This document shows positions 1-8,913 of a stretch of DNA of 64,000 bases, in pieces. The notes under the pieces were generated by a model, which had not been told where the DNA came from, did not search any database, and worked only from the letters and a program-made list of their open reading frames with translations. This stretch comes from Nonomuraea sp. NEAU-A123 (lineage in GTDB: Bacteria > Actinomycetota > Actinomycetes > Streptosporangiales > Streptosporangiaceae): the NCBI RefSeq assembly GCF_018603905.1, contig NZ_JAHFZZ010000034.1:1-64000 (forward strand), written 5' to 3'. Numbering within the stretch: position 1 is the first letter of the stretch; each line of letters opens with the position of its first letter. The position numbers were made by a program, and so were the translations under genes.

Positions 1-603
1 CAGCCCGGCAGCCTCAACCTCCACCTCCAACAACGGGCAGGCGCCGGCGTCTCGCTGGCGTGGAGCCTGCAGGTCCTGGATCAGGTGCTGGCCGGACTGC
101 AGGCCGCCGCCCTGAGCGACATCATCCACCTCGACATCAAGCCACAGAACATCGTCCTGGACGGCCCTGCCAACATCAGGATCATCGACTGGGGCATGTC
201 CCAACTGCACCAAGCCGGCAAGAGCGTCTCCACGGTATCCCCCGGCGGCACCAAATGGTTCGCCAGCCCCGAGCAGCTCGGCGCCACCGACGCCGCCCCC
301 AGCGGCCTGTCCGACCTGTACGGCGTCGGCGCCCTGGCCTACTGGCTACTGACCGGCCAGGCCCCACTACGACGCGAGATCGAAACCACCATCGGCACCG
401 ACGCCGGCGCCGACCTGCTTCAGGTCCGCCACCTGATGCAAGCCGGCACCCGGCCCGAACGCGCCGATCACCTCACCCCGAACGTCCCCGAACACCTCGG
501 CCGGCTCATCGACCAATGGCTCAACTACACCCCCACCAACCGCATCCCACACGGGATGAACCCCACCGCTGCACTCAGCTGGGCACGCACGGCCTTGAGC
601 TGA
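1..603 (+). CDS. Ser/Thr protein kinase, C-terminal lobe (5' end outside window)
   Basis: The frame is open from the first base, so the N-lobe (glycine loop, VAIK lysine) lies outside the window. Visible kinase motifs are the catalytic loop HLDIKPQNIVLD, a variant of HRDLKPxN in which His-Leu-Asp replaces His-Arg-Asp, and DWG in place of the Mg-binding DFG. An APE-like segment (ASPEQ) is followed by the helical C-lobe (SDLYGVGALAYWLLTG). The protein ends right after the kinase fold at about residue 200, with no transmembrane segment or PASTA repeats, so this part is a soluble cytoplasmic Hanks-type kinase. Catalytic Asp, Asn and Mg-binding Asp are all kept, so activity is plausible. The substrate is unknown. 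The identification as a kinase is firm; the function is not. Confidence 0.85.
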   Translation, partial: QPGSLNLHLQQRAGAGVSLAWSLQVLDQVLAGLQAAALSDIIHLDIKPQNIVLDGPANIRIIDWGMSQLHQAGKSVSTVSPGGTKWFASPEQLGATDAAPSGLSDLYGVGALAYWLLTGQAPLRREIETTIGTDAGADLLQVRHLMQAGTRPERADHLTPNVPEHLGRLIDQWLNYTPTNRIPHGMNPTAALSWARTALS

Positions 604-799
604 CAACGCCCGTATCCGCATCCCAGTGGGAGACATTGACTGGAAGTGCCCGGCCAGCCGGCCTTCCTCGGGCGTGCGGAGACGTACCCGTTCAGCCGAA
701 TGGCTGCGGGCGAACGCGCCGAGGGATTCTGCCTTGGCGCGCCTGCTCTGCTGGTCGTTGCGGGGCCTCTGTAGTCCTTCGCCGTGGGACGGGAGACAT

Positions 800-829
800 G
801 GGTGACGGCGATTCGGATCGCCGTCACCC
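800..829 (-). terminator. Strong hairpin with TCGG tetraloop after the beta-propeller gene
   Basis: A 13-bp perfect stem (800-812 with 817-829) closes a TCGG loop. It lies about 14 bases beyond the stop codon of the minus-strand gene and about 200 bases past the kinase stop, between convergent genes, so it could end transcription from both sides. There is no long T-tract. Confidence 0.6.
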
Positions 830-842
830 GGTCGTCGGGATG

Positions 843-2522
843 TTACGCGGTCGGCTGGAGGACGGTGACGCCGTGGCTGGTGTTCGCCGGCTCGACAACC
901 GAGTTCCCAACCAGCCTGATGGTGTACGTGTGTTCGCCGGCCGTGGTCGGCGTATCGGCGAAGCCGAACGACCCGTCGGCGGCGGCAGCCATCTTCACCA
1001 GGGCTTTCGAGGTGACGGTGCCATCCGGGCTGACGACCTTGCGTGAGACGGTGATCGTTGTTTGCGGGAAGACGACGCCGTCGGCGCCGAAGGTTCCGCT
1101 GAATTCAAGTCGCTCGCCGACGACGCCTGTCGCCGGTCCGGTCACGGTGAGCACCGGGTGATACCGGGCCACCGTGACGGTCACCGAGGCGCCGCGACCC
1201 CGGAACCATGAGTTGCCCGGCCAGTACACCTGATACTTGAACGCCCCGATGGACGGCGGGGTGTCGGTGAATTGATAGGTCCCGTCCGCCGCCGTGGTGA
1301 CCTCCTGGAAGCTGGAGGTGCCGTCGGGGAGCCAACGGTACAGTTCGAGCGTCTGTACGCCGGGCAGCGATCCGGTGCTCAGCGTGAGCCGTCCGCTGAA
1401 GGTCAACTGCTTGAATGCGGTCGCCTCGGAGGGAGCCGTCAAGGTCAGTGCGGAGGAGTGGAAGGGCGAAGGCGGCAGCCGCCAGAGGTGCATCCGCCCG
1501 GTGTCAGGCTCCTTCAGCACTCCCCAGATGAGTGTGCCGTAGAAGGCGATGCTGCCCGCCACCAACGCCTTCCCCTGGTGGTCGGTCGCGTAGATCACCT
1601 CCGCCGTGGTCGCGTCGTACACCACGAGCTCCGCCGTGTCACCCGGAGAGGAGTTCCAGCCGCCCACGACGTAGGCGCCGTCCGGACTGGCCGCGACAGC
1701 AGTGGGGAGACCGTGCTCGCTTGACCCGCTGCTGTTGTAGGGACGGGCCTGAGTCAGGGTTGTCGTGTCCCAGGCGTCGAACTGGCGGGCGTCGGCCAAC
1801 GCCGACAGCGCCGCCGACCCGTCCTCGGTGAGGGCGAGATCCCGCAGGGGCGGCAGCCCGTTCGCGTCTCCGCGGATCTCGCCGCGCGGGGTGGCCGGGG
1901 TGGTGCTGATGTCGTACACCCTGACTGCGGCGGGGCTGACTCCCGGCTCCCCAGCCACCAGCGTGTTCCTGGCGATGGCGACCAGCGGAGGCTGGGTCGT
2001 GCCCGGCCCGACCCGGACGAGGGTGGGTGTCGTCGCCGACAGAACGAGGCCGACGACACCTCCCTCTCCCGCTTCGCCGCAACCGTATCCGATCCACAGC
2101 CGGTCGTAGGACTGCGCCAGAGTCGACGGGCACGGGTACGCGGTGAGGTCGATACGCCTGGTGATGGCGAGCGTGGTGGTGTCGATCTCGATCACTTCAT
2201 GCGAATCGCGCAGCGCCGCGTACACCTTCCTGCCGGTCTCCGGCGAGGCCAGGGCGACGGCACCGGACAGGCCGGGGATCGTGTTGATGACCTTGCCGTC
2301 GATGGACGCGACCATGATCCGATCGTCGGCGGCGACGAAGACCTTGCTGCCGCCCGCCACCACGTCTCCGCCTCTCCCGGCGACGCCGAGGTCGGTGACG
2401 ATCCCGGCGGCCGCGGCGGCGGGCGCCTGAGCGACGAGCAGGCCCGCCATCAGGAGCAAGGACCCGGTCAAGGCGACTAATCGGCGGGATAGAGGAGCAC
2501 GGCCAGAGGTTGATGGGCGCAC
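843..2522 (-). CDS. Secreted beta-propeller protein with C-terminal Ig-like repeats
   Basis: About 560 residues. The N-terminus is a Sec signal peptide: Arg-rich start, hydrophobic core ALTGSLLLMAGLLVA and an Ala-rich cleavage region. Next comes a roughly 300-residue region of repeated blades resembling YVTN/NHL-type propellers, with recurring VYDATT- and IDTTT-type strands. The C-terminal 200 residues hold two similar Ig-like modules, each with a GTF/SGR...TVSR/LTLST core and a DGTYQF/DGSFGF plus ADTPT/TDTPP element, typical of actinobacterial secreted proteins. A role outside the cell as an adhesion or binding scaffold is an inference, and no enzyme motif is seen. The GTG at 2522 is chosen because a GGAG sits five bases upstream; GTG 2528 is an alternative. 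The frame stays open further upstream, but that part is Arg/His-rich and does not look coding. Confidence 0.75.
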   Translation of the reverse strand: MRPSTSGRAPLSRRLVALTGSLLLMAGLLVAQAPAAAAAGIVTDLGVAGRGGDVVAGGSKVFVAADDRIMVASIDGKVINTIPGLSGAVALASPETGRKVYAALRDSHEVIEIDTTTLAITRRIDLTAYPCPSTLAQSYDRLWIGYGCGEAGEGGVVGLVLSATTPTLVRVGPGTTQPPLVAIARNTLVAGEPGVSPAAVRVYDISTTPATPRGEIRGDANGLPPLRDLALTEDGSAALSALADARQFDAWDTTTLTQARPYNSSGSSEHGLPTAVAASPDGAYVVGGWNSSPGDTAELVVYDATTAEVIYATDHQGKALVAGSIAFYGTLIWGVLKEPDTGRMHLWRLPPSPFHSSALTLTAPSEATAFKQLTFSGRLTLSTGSLPGVQTLELYRWLPDGTSSFQEVTTAADGTYQFTDTPPSIGAFKYQVYWPGNSWFRGRGASVTVTVARYHPVLTVTGPATGVVGERLEFSGTFGADGVVFPQTTITVSRKVVSPDGTVTSKALVKMAAAADGSFGFADTPTTAGEHTYTIRLVGNSVVEPANTSHGVTVLQPTA

Positions 2523-2702
2523 ATGCACTCCATTCTGGAGGAGGAGGGGAGAAGCGAGCGCCCCGACATGACTAAGGGACTCGCTTCCGCTGATGATCTC
2601 CGTCAATCGAACGTATATTCGCATAGTGTGGCATTGCCGTCTAGGGCACCTTCGGTGTAGTGATTCGAAGGGCGGACCCGTCCCCCGGCCATCACCTATG
2701 TC

Positions 2703-3008
2703 ATGACCCACCCGACGGCGGTCAAGACCGCTCTGCCGGCCTACGAGGCGACCCGAACGGCAGCACGCGCGGCCCTCGAAGAGTTTGAGCGAATACGACG
2801 ACGCCGTGCACCACGAGCGGGAGGCGCTGGCCGCGCAGGCGCGAGCAGCCCGTGACGGAACCGAGCCGGCGGCAGACGTCCCGGCGGACCCCAGGACGCG
2901 ACGCGATGGGCTTCACGCGGGCCAGCGGTCCGGCACGAGAACACCAGCCTGCTCGCCCAGATGATCGCCGACCTCGAAGCCCGGCTCACCGAACCGGCAG
3001 CAGGCTGA
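2703..3008 (+). pseudogene. Decayed small helical/coiled-coil protein gene
   Basis: An ATG at 2703 opens a plausible helical protein (MTHPTAVKTALPAYEATRT, then ARAALEEFE). It switches frame near 2790 (EYDDAVHHEREALAAQARAA) and returns to the first frame near 2895 (ENTSLLAQMIADLEARLTEP) before the stop at 3008. The three pieces read as one continuous Ala/Glu/Arg-rich helical protein of about 100 residues broken by two compensating frameshifts. In the first frame a stop occurs at about 2850. I do not recognise the family. Sequencing error cannot be excluded, so the call is tentative. Confidence 0.35.
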
Positions 3009-3541
3009 CCGGGACCACCTGCGCGCCATACAGCCGTCTCGATCCTGACACCGGGCTGACCTGGCCGCGTGTCGGCGTACGGGTTCCGACGCAGCGCCAG
3101 GTACGCCAGACGTACACAGGTCGGGATGCTTAGCGCGCCGACCCGGCAGCACCCTTCCGCTACTCACGCTGAGTTATCGGTAGGGTCCGGTCGCACTCGG
3201 ATCGCGGCAAGAGCGTGCGCCGCGGGCGAAACGCCGCTAAAGATTCCCGTCGCCATCTCTTCAGCCAGGTAGCGGAAAGAACCACTGGCCGCGTCCCGAA
3301 TGCTTTTCCCAGATCCGTGTGAGCGTTGCCGCCTTCTAAAGCTGCGACGTTAAGCTTTCTGATCAGCATGGCGCCCGCGTCGGACATCGCTCAGGGCCGG
3401 TCTGACGGGCGCGACGCGGGCCGGAGGGATCGGCTGCGTCGTGGCGGGAGATTTCTTTGGGACTGTGTCGATCCGCGGGCCGTTCGTTCGACGTGTGGGG
3501 TGCGAAGGCCGAGAGGCGGCCCCGCCGAGGAGGAGAACACG
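3009..3541. other. Non-coding stretch upstream of the YCII/ECF gene pair
   Basis: I see no convincing gene here: the open frames are short and have no ribosome site or family signature. The segment probably carries the promoter of the YCII-sigma pair. The frame of the YCII gene is open back to 3326, but that part is Arg/Gly-rich and lies before a clear GAGGAG ribosome site at about 3529-3534, so I treat it as leader. Confidence 0.4.
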
Positions 3542-3958
3542 ATGCCGAAGTACATGCTGATCATGCGGGGCACCGATGAGTCGAACGCGGCCCTGATGGC
3601 CGGGTTCGAAGAGTTGGCGGCCACGACTTACCACTACATCGAAGAGCTGGTCAAGGCCGGCGTGTTCGTCGCGGCCGAAGGACTGGACGATGCGGGCCAG
3701 GGCGTCGTGGTCGACTTCAGCGGCGAGACCCCGGTGGTCACGGACGGGCCGTACGGCGAGACCAAGGAACTGTTCGGGGGCTACTTCCTGCTCGATGTCG
3801 CCTCGAAGCAGGAGGCGGTCGAGTGGGCCAAGCGGGTCCCGTCGGTCACCGGGTCCAAGATCGAGGTCCGGCGGGTGGCCGGGGACGACGAGATGCCGCA
3901 GGACAGCGAGGGGTCCGTCGAGGAACGGGCCGGGAGCGAGAGCACCGGCCGGATCTGA
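3542..3958 (+). CDS. YCII/DGPF-domain protein paired with an ECF sigma factor
   Basis: A 138-residue cytoplasmic protein of the YCII-related (DGPF) family. It begins MPKYMLIMRG, has the family signature as TDGPYGETKE (DGPY in place of DGPF) and then the GGYFLLDVAS strand and ASKQEAVEWA helix. An acidic 25-residue tail follows the domain. The start ATG is preceded by GAGGAG nine bases upstream. The stop overlaps the next start by one base (TGATG), so translation is coupled to the sigma factor. In the ECF42 family, DGPF proteins are the conserved neighbours and are thought to act with the sigma factor in place of a classic anti-sigma factor. The mechanism is not visible from sequence. Confidence 0.85.
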   Translation: MPKYMLIMRGTDESNAALMAGFEELAATTYHYIEELVKAGVFVAAEGLDDAGQGVVVDFSGETPVVTDGPYGETKELFGGYFLLDVASKQEAVEWAKRVPSVTGSKIEVRRVAGDDEMPQDSEGSVEERAGSESTGRI

Positions 3959-5172
3959 TGGGTACGGCCGACGTCGAGGCCGTCTGGCGGATCGAGTCGG
4001 CGCGGATCGTCGCCGCGCTGACCCGGTTCACCGGCGATTTCGGGCTGGCCGAGGATGCCGCCCAGGAGGCGGTGGCCGAGGCGCTGACGTCGTGGCCGCT
4101 CACCTCTCCGGCCAATCCGGCCGGCTGGCTGATGGCCACGGCCCGGCGGCGGGCCATCGACGCGCTCCGCCGCCGGACCGCCCTCCAGGACAGATACGCC
4201 CTGCTGGCGGCTGACCCGGTGGTCGACGAGGACATCGACCCCGACCGGATCGACGACGACATCCTGGCGCTGATGTTCGTCAGCTGCCACCCGGTGCTCT
4301 CCCCCGAGGCTCGGGTGGCGCTGACCCTGCGCGTGGTCGGCGGTCTGTCCAGCGAGGAGATCGCCCGCGCGTTCCTCGTACCCGTGCCGACCGTCCAGGC
4401 CCGCATCACCCGGGCCAAGAAGACGATCGCGGCGGCCGGGGTGCCGTTCGAGCTGCCGCCGGCCGGCGAGCGCCGGGAACGGCTGGGCGGCGTGCTCAGC
4501 GTCGTCTACGTGATCTTCACCGAGGGGTCGACAGCCACGTCGGGCGACCGGCTGCTACGCCCCGACGTCGCGTACGAGGCGATCCGGCTGGCCCGCACGC
4601 TGGCCGCGCTGCAGCCGGACGAGCCGGAGGTGCACGGTTTGCTCGCGCTGTGCGAGCTGACGGCCGCGCGCTTCCCGGCCCGGACCGGCCCGGATGGTTC
4701 GCCGGTCCTGCTGGCGGACCAGGACCGGCGGCGGTGGGACTTCTCGGCGATCCGCCGTGGGCTGGCCGCGCTTGCCAAGGCATCGGCTCGCGGCCTCGGC
4801 CCTTACGGCCTGCAGGCCGCGATCGCGGCCGCCCACGCGTCGGCGCCCTCGGTGGAGGCGACCGACTGGGACCGGATCGTGGTGCTCTACGAGGCGCTCG
4901 GCCGGATCGCGCCCTCGCCGGTGGTCGAGCTCAACCGGGCCGTCGCCGTGGCCATGGCCTCGGGTCCGGCGCAAGCCCTGGCCATCGTGGACGAGCTGAT
5001 CGCCTCGGACCGGCTCCCCGGTTCGCATTTGGTTCCGACCGTACGCGGTGAGCTGCTGGCCCGCCTCGGTCGGCGACCGGAGGCGCGCGCCGAGCTGGAG
5101 CTGGCGGCCCGGCTGTGCGCCAACCAGCGCGAACGCTCAGTGCTGCTGTGCAAGGCGGCCGCGCTGGGCTGA
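3958..5172 (+). CDS. ECF42-type RNA polymerase sigma factor with C-terminal TPR-like extension
   Basis: 404 residues, about twice the size of a minimal ECF sigma factor. The sigma-2 region lies at about residues 8-75 (DFGLAEDAAQEAVAEAL, then GWLMATARRRAIDALRR). Sigma-4 is near residues 110-165 (LTLRVVGGLSSEEIARAFLV, then VPTVQARITRAKK). The C-terminal 230 residues are helical and TPR/SnoaL-like (VVELNRAVAVAMASGP, ELLARLGRRPEA), as in the ECF42 group. Length, architecture and overlap with a DGPF protein all support ECF42. Its target promoters are unknown; in other actinomycetes members have been linked to stress or antibiotic production. The start is fixed by the TGATG coupling. Confidence 0.9.
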   Translation: MGTADVEAVWRIESARIVAALTRFTGDFGLAEDAAQEAVAEALTSWPLTSPANPAGWLMATARRRAIDALRRRTALQDRYALLAADPVVDEDIDPDRIDDDILALMFVSCHPVLSPEARVALTLRVVGGLSSEEIARAFLVPVPTVQARITRAKKTIAAAGVPFELPPAGERRERLGGVLSVVYVIFTEGSTATSGDRLLRPDVAYEAIRLARTLAALQPDEPEVHGLLALCELTAARFPARTGPDGSPVLLADQDRRRWDFSAIRRGLAALAKASARGLGPYGLQAAIAAAHASAPSVEATDWDRIVVLYEALGRIAPSPVVELNRAVAVAMASGPAQALAIVDELIASDRLPGSHLVPTVRGELLARLGRRPEARAELELAARLCANQRERSVLLCKAAALG

Positions 5173-5275
5173 CTTCTCCAGCGCGGCCGGCCGAGATTCG
5201 AGCGCGGCCCGGATGCCGTCGATCGCGTCGGCCGATGCTCATCCGAGGTGTTCCGGCGCTGCCGGACGTCCGCTT

Positions 5276-7678
5276 CTAACCGCGCAGCCGGGTCATCGCC
5301 GGGTCGAACAGGGGCTCTTCGGCCACGACGGCGCCCACGCGCCGGTCGAAGTAGCCGATGTGGACGGTCTGGCCAGGGTTCGCGAGCGAGGCGGGCAGCC
5401 ACGCGTAGGCGATCCCTCTGCCGATCGTGTATCCGTGGGCGGCGCTGGTGACGTAGCCGACCGGCCGCTCGCCGTCGTACACCGGCTCCCTGCCCATGAC
5501 GACCTCGTCGGTGAGCAGGCAGGTGAGGCGGCGGCCGACCGACTCCTTGCGGGCGAGCAGCGCCTCGCGGCCGATGAAGTCGCCCTTGCCCAGTTTGACG
5601 GCGAACCCGAGGCCCGCCTCGTACGGGTCGTGCTCGAAGGTCATGTCGGTGCCGAAGGAGCGGTAGCCCTTCTCCAGGCGCAGGCTGGTGAAGGCGCCCC
5701 GGCCGGCGGCGATGACGCCGTGGTCCTGGCCGGCCTCCCACAGGGTGTCCCACAGCTTGAGGCCCATGTCCGCGGTGGTGTAGATCTCCCAGCCGAGCTC
5801 GCCGACGTAGGACAGGCGGAGCATGGTGACCGGCACGTTGCCGAGGTGGGCGCGCGTGCCGCGGAAGTAACGCAGCGCGGTCAGGTCGGCGGTGGCCAGC
5901 GGCTGGACGAGGTCGCGGGCCTTGGGCCCCCAGAGGCCGATGCAGCAGGTCCCCGGGGTGAGGTCGCGGAGGTACACGTCGGCGGACCGGTGCCGGTCGA
6001 ACCAGTCGAGGTCGAGGTTGCCGTTGGCGCCGACCTGGAACTCCTGCGGGCCGAGGCGGGCCACGGTGACATCGCTGCGGATGCCGCCGTCGGTGTCGAG
6101 CAGCAGGCAGTACGTCACGGAGCCGACGGACTTGTCCACGTCGCCGGTGGTGAGGCGCTGCAGGAAGGCGACGGCTCCCGGGCCGCTGACCTCCAGGCGC
6201 TTGAGCGCGGTCATGTCGTACATGGCGACGCTCTCGCGGGTGGCCTGGGCCTCCGCGCCGACGATGGGCGACCAGTAGCGCGCCGCCCAGTCTCCCGGCG
6301 TGGGGATGTCGCGGCCCGGCAGCAGCGGGGCGTTGGCGTCGTACCACTGCGGGCGCTCCCAGCCCGACGCCTCCAGGAAGGTCGCGCCGAGCTCCTGCTG
6401 CCGGGGGTGGAACGGGCTGGTACGCAGCGGGCGCGGGTCCTCCATCGGCTGGAGCGGGTGGATGATGTCGTAGACCTCGACGTAGTTCTGGCAGCCGCGG
6501 GCCAGCACGTAGTCGGGCGCGAGCTGGTGCGGCTCGAACCTGTTGACGTCGCACTCGTGCAGGTCGAACGTCGTGCAGTGGCCGTCGACGAGCCATTCGG
6601 CCATCGCCCGGCCGACTCCGGCGGAGTGGGTGACCCAGACGGCCTCGGCCACCCAGAAGCCCTTGACCTCGCGCGACTCGCCCATCAGCGGCAGGTGGTC
6701 GCTGGTGAACGAGAACAGCCCGTTGATGCCGTCCTCCACCTTGGCCGAGCGCGTGGAGGGGAGCAGTTCCCGGGTCTGCGTCCAGGCTTCGGCGAAGTCG
6801 TCGGGGGTGAAGGTGAGTACGGACGGCATCACCTCGGCGGCATCGACGGACACGATGTCGTCGGAGCTGATCGGCATGGGCCGGTGACCGTAGTAGCCGA
6901 TGCCGAGCGTGTCGTAGCGCTCGCGGTAGTACAGGTCGGCGTCCTGGTGGCGGAGGATCGGCCGGGAAGCCTCGACGGTCTGGCCCGCCAGGTCGGGCAC
7001 CTGCCCGGTCCAGGCGAGCTGGTGCGCGAGGGGGGTGAGCGGCAGCTCCATCCCGACCATGCGGGCGACCCGCGGGCCCCAGATCCCGGCGCAGCACACC
7101 ACGATGTCGGCGGGGATCTCGCCCTGGTCGGTCACCACCGCGGTGACCCGGCCGTCCTCGCTCCTGATGTCCAGCACCTCGTGCCTGCCGAGCACGCGCA
7201 CGCCGCGCTCCTGTGCCCGCGCGAGCTGCGCGTCGACCGCCTTGACCGCCTTGGCCAGCCCGTCGGTGGGGATGAACAGGCCGCCGAGCACCTTGTCGCG
7301 GTCGAGGAGGGAGTGCTTGGCCACGCTCTCCTCCGGGGAGAGCAGGTGGGCCTCGATCCCCCAGGAGGTGGCCCAGCCGTGGCGGCGCCGCAGCTCGGCC
7401 AGCCGCTCGGGGGTGGTGGCCACCTCGAGCCCGCCGACCTGGAGGAAGCTGTCCAGCTCGACGAACTTCTCGATGGTGTAGCGGGCCATCTCGGTCATGG
7501 TCTTCGATCCGTTGATCTGGAACACCAGACCTGGCGCATGGGAGGAGGAGCCGCCGGTGGCGGGCACGTCTCCCTGATCGACGACCGTGACGCCGGTCCA
7601 GCCGCGGGCGGACAGCTCGTCGGCGAGAGCCGCGCCGACCACACCCGCGCCGATGATGACGACGCTCGGGCCCGTCAT
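5276..7678 (-). CDS. Dimethylglycine oxidase-type FAD/folate-dependent demethylase
   Basis: 800 residues with two parts. The N-terminal FAD-dependent DAO domain starts with the dinucleotide motif VVIIGAGVVGAALADEL at residues 6-22, has SSSHAPGLVFQ near residue 44, and a Tyr/His-rich stretch (YYGHRPMPIS). The C-terminal half, from about residue 430, is a GcvT-like aminomethyltransferase domain (LEVSGPGAV, GGIRSDVTVAR, LSYVGELGWEIYT, RLEKGYRSFGTDM). The order and end (DPAMTRLRG) match Arthrobacter dimethylglycine oxidase, which turns dimethylglycine into sarcosine and passes the C1 unit to tetrahydrofolate as 5,10-methylene-THF. Sarcosine oxidation by the same enzyme cannot be excluded; no separate sarcosine oxidase is present. 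ATG 7678 is chosen over GTG 7684 because GGAGG lies five bases before it. A GTTGC palindrome sits just upstream. Confidence 0.92.
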   Translation of the reverse strand: MTGPSVVIIGAGVVGAALADELSARGWTGVTVVDQGDVPATGGSSSHAPGLVFQINGSKTMTEMARYTIEKFVELDSFLQVGGLEVATTPERLAELRRRHGWATSWGIEAHLLSPEESVAKHSLLDRDKVLGGLFIPTDGLAKAVKAVDAQLARAQERGVRVLGRHEVLDIRSEDGRVTAVVTDQGEIPADIVVCCAGIWGPRVARMVGMELPLTPLAHQLAWTGQVPDLAGQTVEASRPILRHQDADLYYRERYDTLGIGYYGHRPMPISSDDIVSVDAAEVMPSVLTFTPDDFAEAWTQTRELLPSTRSAKVEDGINGLFSFTSDHLPLMGESREVKGFWVAEAVWVTHSAGVGRAMAEWLVDGHCTTFDLHECDVNRFEPHQLAPDYVLARGCQNYVEVYDIIHPLQPMEDPRPLRTSPFHPRQQELGATFLEASGWERPQWYDANAPLLPGRDIPTPGDWAARYWSPIVGAEAQATRESVAMYDMTALKRLEVSGPGAVAFLQRLTTGDVDKSVGSVTYCLLLDTDGGIRSDVTVARLGPQEFQVGANGNLDLDWFDRHRSADVYLRDLTPGTCCIGLWGPKARDLVQPLATADLTALRYFRGTRAHLGNVPVTMLRLSYVGELGWEIYTTADMGLKLWDTLWEAGQDHGVIAAGRGAFTSLRLEKGYRSFGTDMTFEHDPYEAGLGFAVKLGKGDFIGREALLARKESVGRRLTCLLTDEVVMGREPVYDGERPVGYVTSAAHGYTIGRGIAYAWLPASLANPGQTVHIGYFDRRVGAVVAEEPLFDPAMTRLRG

Positions 7679-7691
7679 AGCCACCTCCGTT

Positions 7692-7708
7692 GTTGCCTAA
7701 TATGCAAC
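7692..7708. promoter_or_regulatory. GTTGC-N7-GCAAC palindrome before the dimethylglycine oxidase gene
   Basis: The perfect inverted repeat GTTGC/GCAAC with a 7-base spacer lies 14 bases before the start codon, overlapping the 5' leader. A second GCAAC element occurs at 7723-7727. Matching GTTGC elements precede the other transcription units of the betaine block, so this is probably an operator of the local IclR regulator (inference). Confidence 0.55.
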
Positions 7709-7828
7709 CAAGCGCACTTTCCGCAACAAGCGTCGCTCGCCGCGTTCGGGGTGTCAAGAGTGAGTCGCGCCTTATTCCCTGCGGTTTGCCGGGCCGCGCC
7801 GAGCCTGGCCGCCCGCCACCTCCGCACA

Positions 7829-7878
7829 CGCATGCGCCCGGCCCGATCGACGGACGTCGACCGGGCCGGGCGCATGCG
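7829..7878 (-). terminator. 17-bp hairpin terminator after the betaine-binding protein gene
   Basis: Arms 7829-7845 and 7862-7878 are perfectly complementary over 17 bp. The loop region itself can fold into a 5-bp inner stem with a GGAC loop. It begins just after the stop codon of the minus-strand proX gene (7883), ending the betB-proV-proW-proX operon. No T-tract is present. Confidence 0.75.
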
Positions 7879-7882
7879 GATC

Positions 7883-8869
7883 TCAGCCGGCGGGCAGCCA
7901 GGCCTTGACCTTGTCGGGGTTGTCGGCCACCCACTTGGCGGCCGCCTCATCGGCGGTCATCTTGTCCTCGGCGATGTACTTGGCCACGAGGTTCTGGTCG
8001 TCGTTCGTCCAGGTGAAGTTCTTGACCAGCGTGTACGCGGGACTGCCGGAGTCCGCGAACTTCTTGCTCACGATCTTGTCCAGCTCGTACGGCGGATAGT
8101 CGCACGCCACCTTGGCCGCGTCGGAGTCACAGCCCTTGGTGTAGGCAGGCAGGTTGACCTTGACCAGCCTGAGCTCCGACAGGAACCACTGCGGCTCGTA
8201 GAAGTAGCCCAGGATCGGCTTCTGCTGTTTCTCCGACTGGCGGAAGCTGGTGATGAGCGCGGTCTCGCTGCCCGCGTACACGACCTTGTAGTCGAGCTTG
8301 AGGTTCTTCACCAGGGCAGCGTCGTTGGTGACGAACGACGGGTCGCCGTCGAGGAACTGGCCCTTGCCGTCGGACTCGGAGGTCTTGAACAGCGAGGCGT
8401 ACTTGTTGAGGTTCTTCCAGTCGGTGATGTCCGGGTATTTCTTGGCCATCCATGGCGCCACGTACCAGCCGATGACGCCCTTGTTGCCGGTCGGCCCGGC
8501 GGACACGGCGACCTTCTGGTCGTCGATGTACTTCTTCTTGAGATCGTCGTGGGCCCAGTTCTCCACGATGGCGTCGACCTCACCGGTGGCGAAGCCCTGC
8601 CAGGCCACCTCCTCCTTCAGGTCCTTCTTGACCACCTTGCAGCCGAGTTGTTTCTCGGCCACCTGCGCGATCACCGCCGCGTTGGCCTCGTAGCCCACCC
8701 ATGGGTTGACCGCGAGATTGACGGTCCCACAGCTCTTCGCGCCGCCGGCACTGCTGCTCGTGGCGCTCTCGACCTGCCCGACCTTGGCCCCACCGCACGC
8801 GCTGAGCAGGAGGCCGGCGCCGGTCACGAGCACGACGGCCCGGACCTTTCCACTCCTGGTTACTGCCAC
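7883..8869 (-). CDS. proX: Glycine betaine/choline ABC transporter substrate-binding lipoprotein
   Basis: 328 residues. A lipoprotein signal peptide ends in the lipobox LLLSACGG, so the mature protein is anchored on the outer face of the membrane. The rest is an OpuAC/ProX-type binding domain: NLAVNPWVGYEANAAV near the start, then VDAIVENWAHDD, GYFYEPQWFLS and the closing helices with TADEAAAKWVADNPDKV. Trp residues in the WVGY and EPQW segments are of the kind that form the aromatic cage for quaternary ammonium ligands in this family. The GTG start at 8869 is chosen because AGGAGG lies six bases upstream. It is the last gene of a four-gene operon and supplies substrate for the catabolic enzymes around it. 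Confidence 0.93.
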   Translation of the reverse strand: MAVTRSGKVRAVVLVTGAGLLLSACGGAKVGQVESATSSSAGGAKSCGTVNLAVNPWVGYEANAAVIAQVAEKQLGCKVVKKDLKEEVAWQGFATGEVDAIVENWAHDDLKKKYIDDQKVAVSAGPTGNKGVIGWYVAPWMAKKYPDITDWKNLNKYASLFKTSESDGKGQFLDGDPSFVTNDAALVKNLKLDYKVVYAGSETALITSFRQSEKQQKPILGYFYEPQWFLSELRLVKVNLPAYTKGCDSDAAKVACDYPPYELDKIVSKKFADSGSPAYTLVKNFTWTNDDQNLVAKYIAEDKMTADEAAAKWVADNPDKVKAWLPAG

Positions 8870-8913
8870 CTGGTCCTCCTGTAGTTCCTCCGGCCGGAAC
8901 CGGCCGGTGTCGT

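Noticed and set aside
5048..8884. A 1,278-codon open frame on the plus strand opposite the dimethylglycine oxidase gene
   Set aside because: It is the antisense shadow of a well-supported FAD/folate enzyme; its composition (Arg/Gly/Val/Asp-rich without motifs) is that of non-coding high-GC frames.
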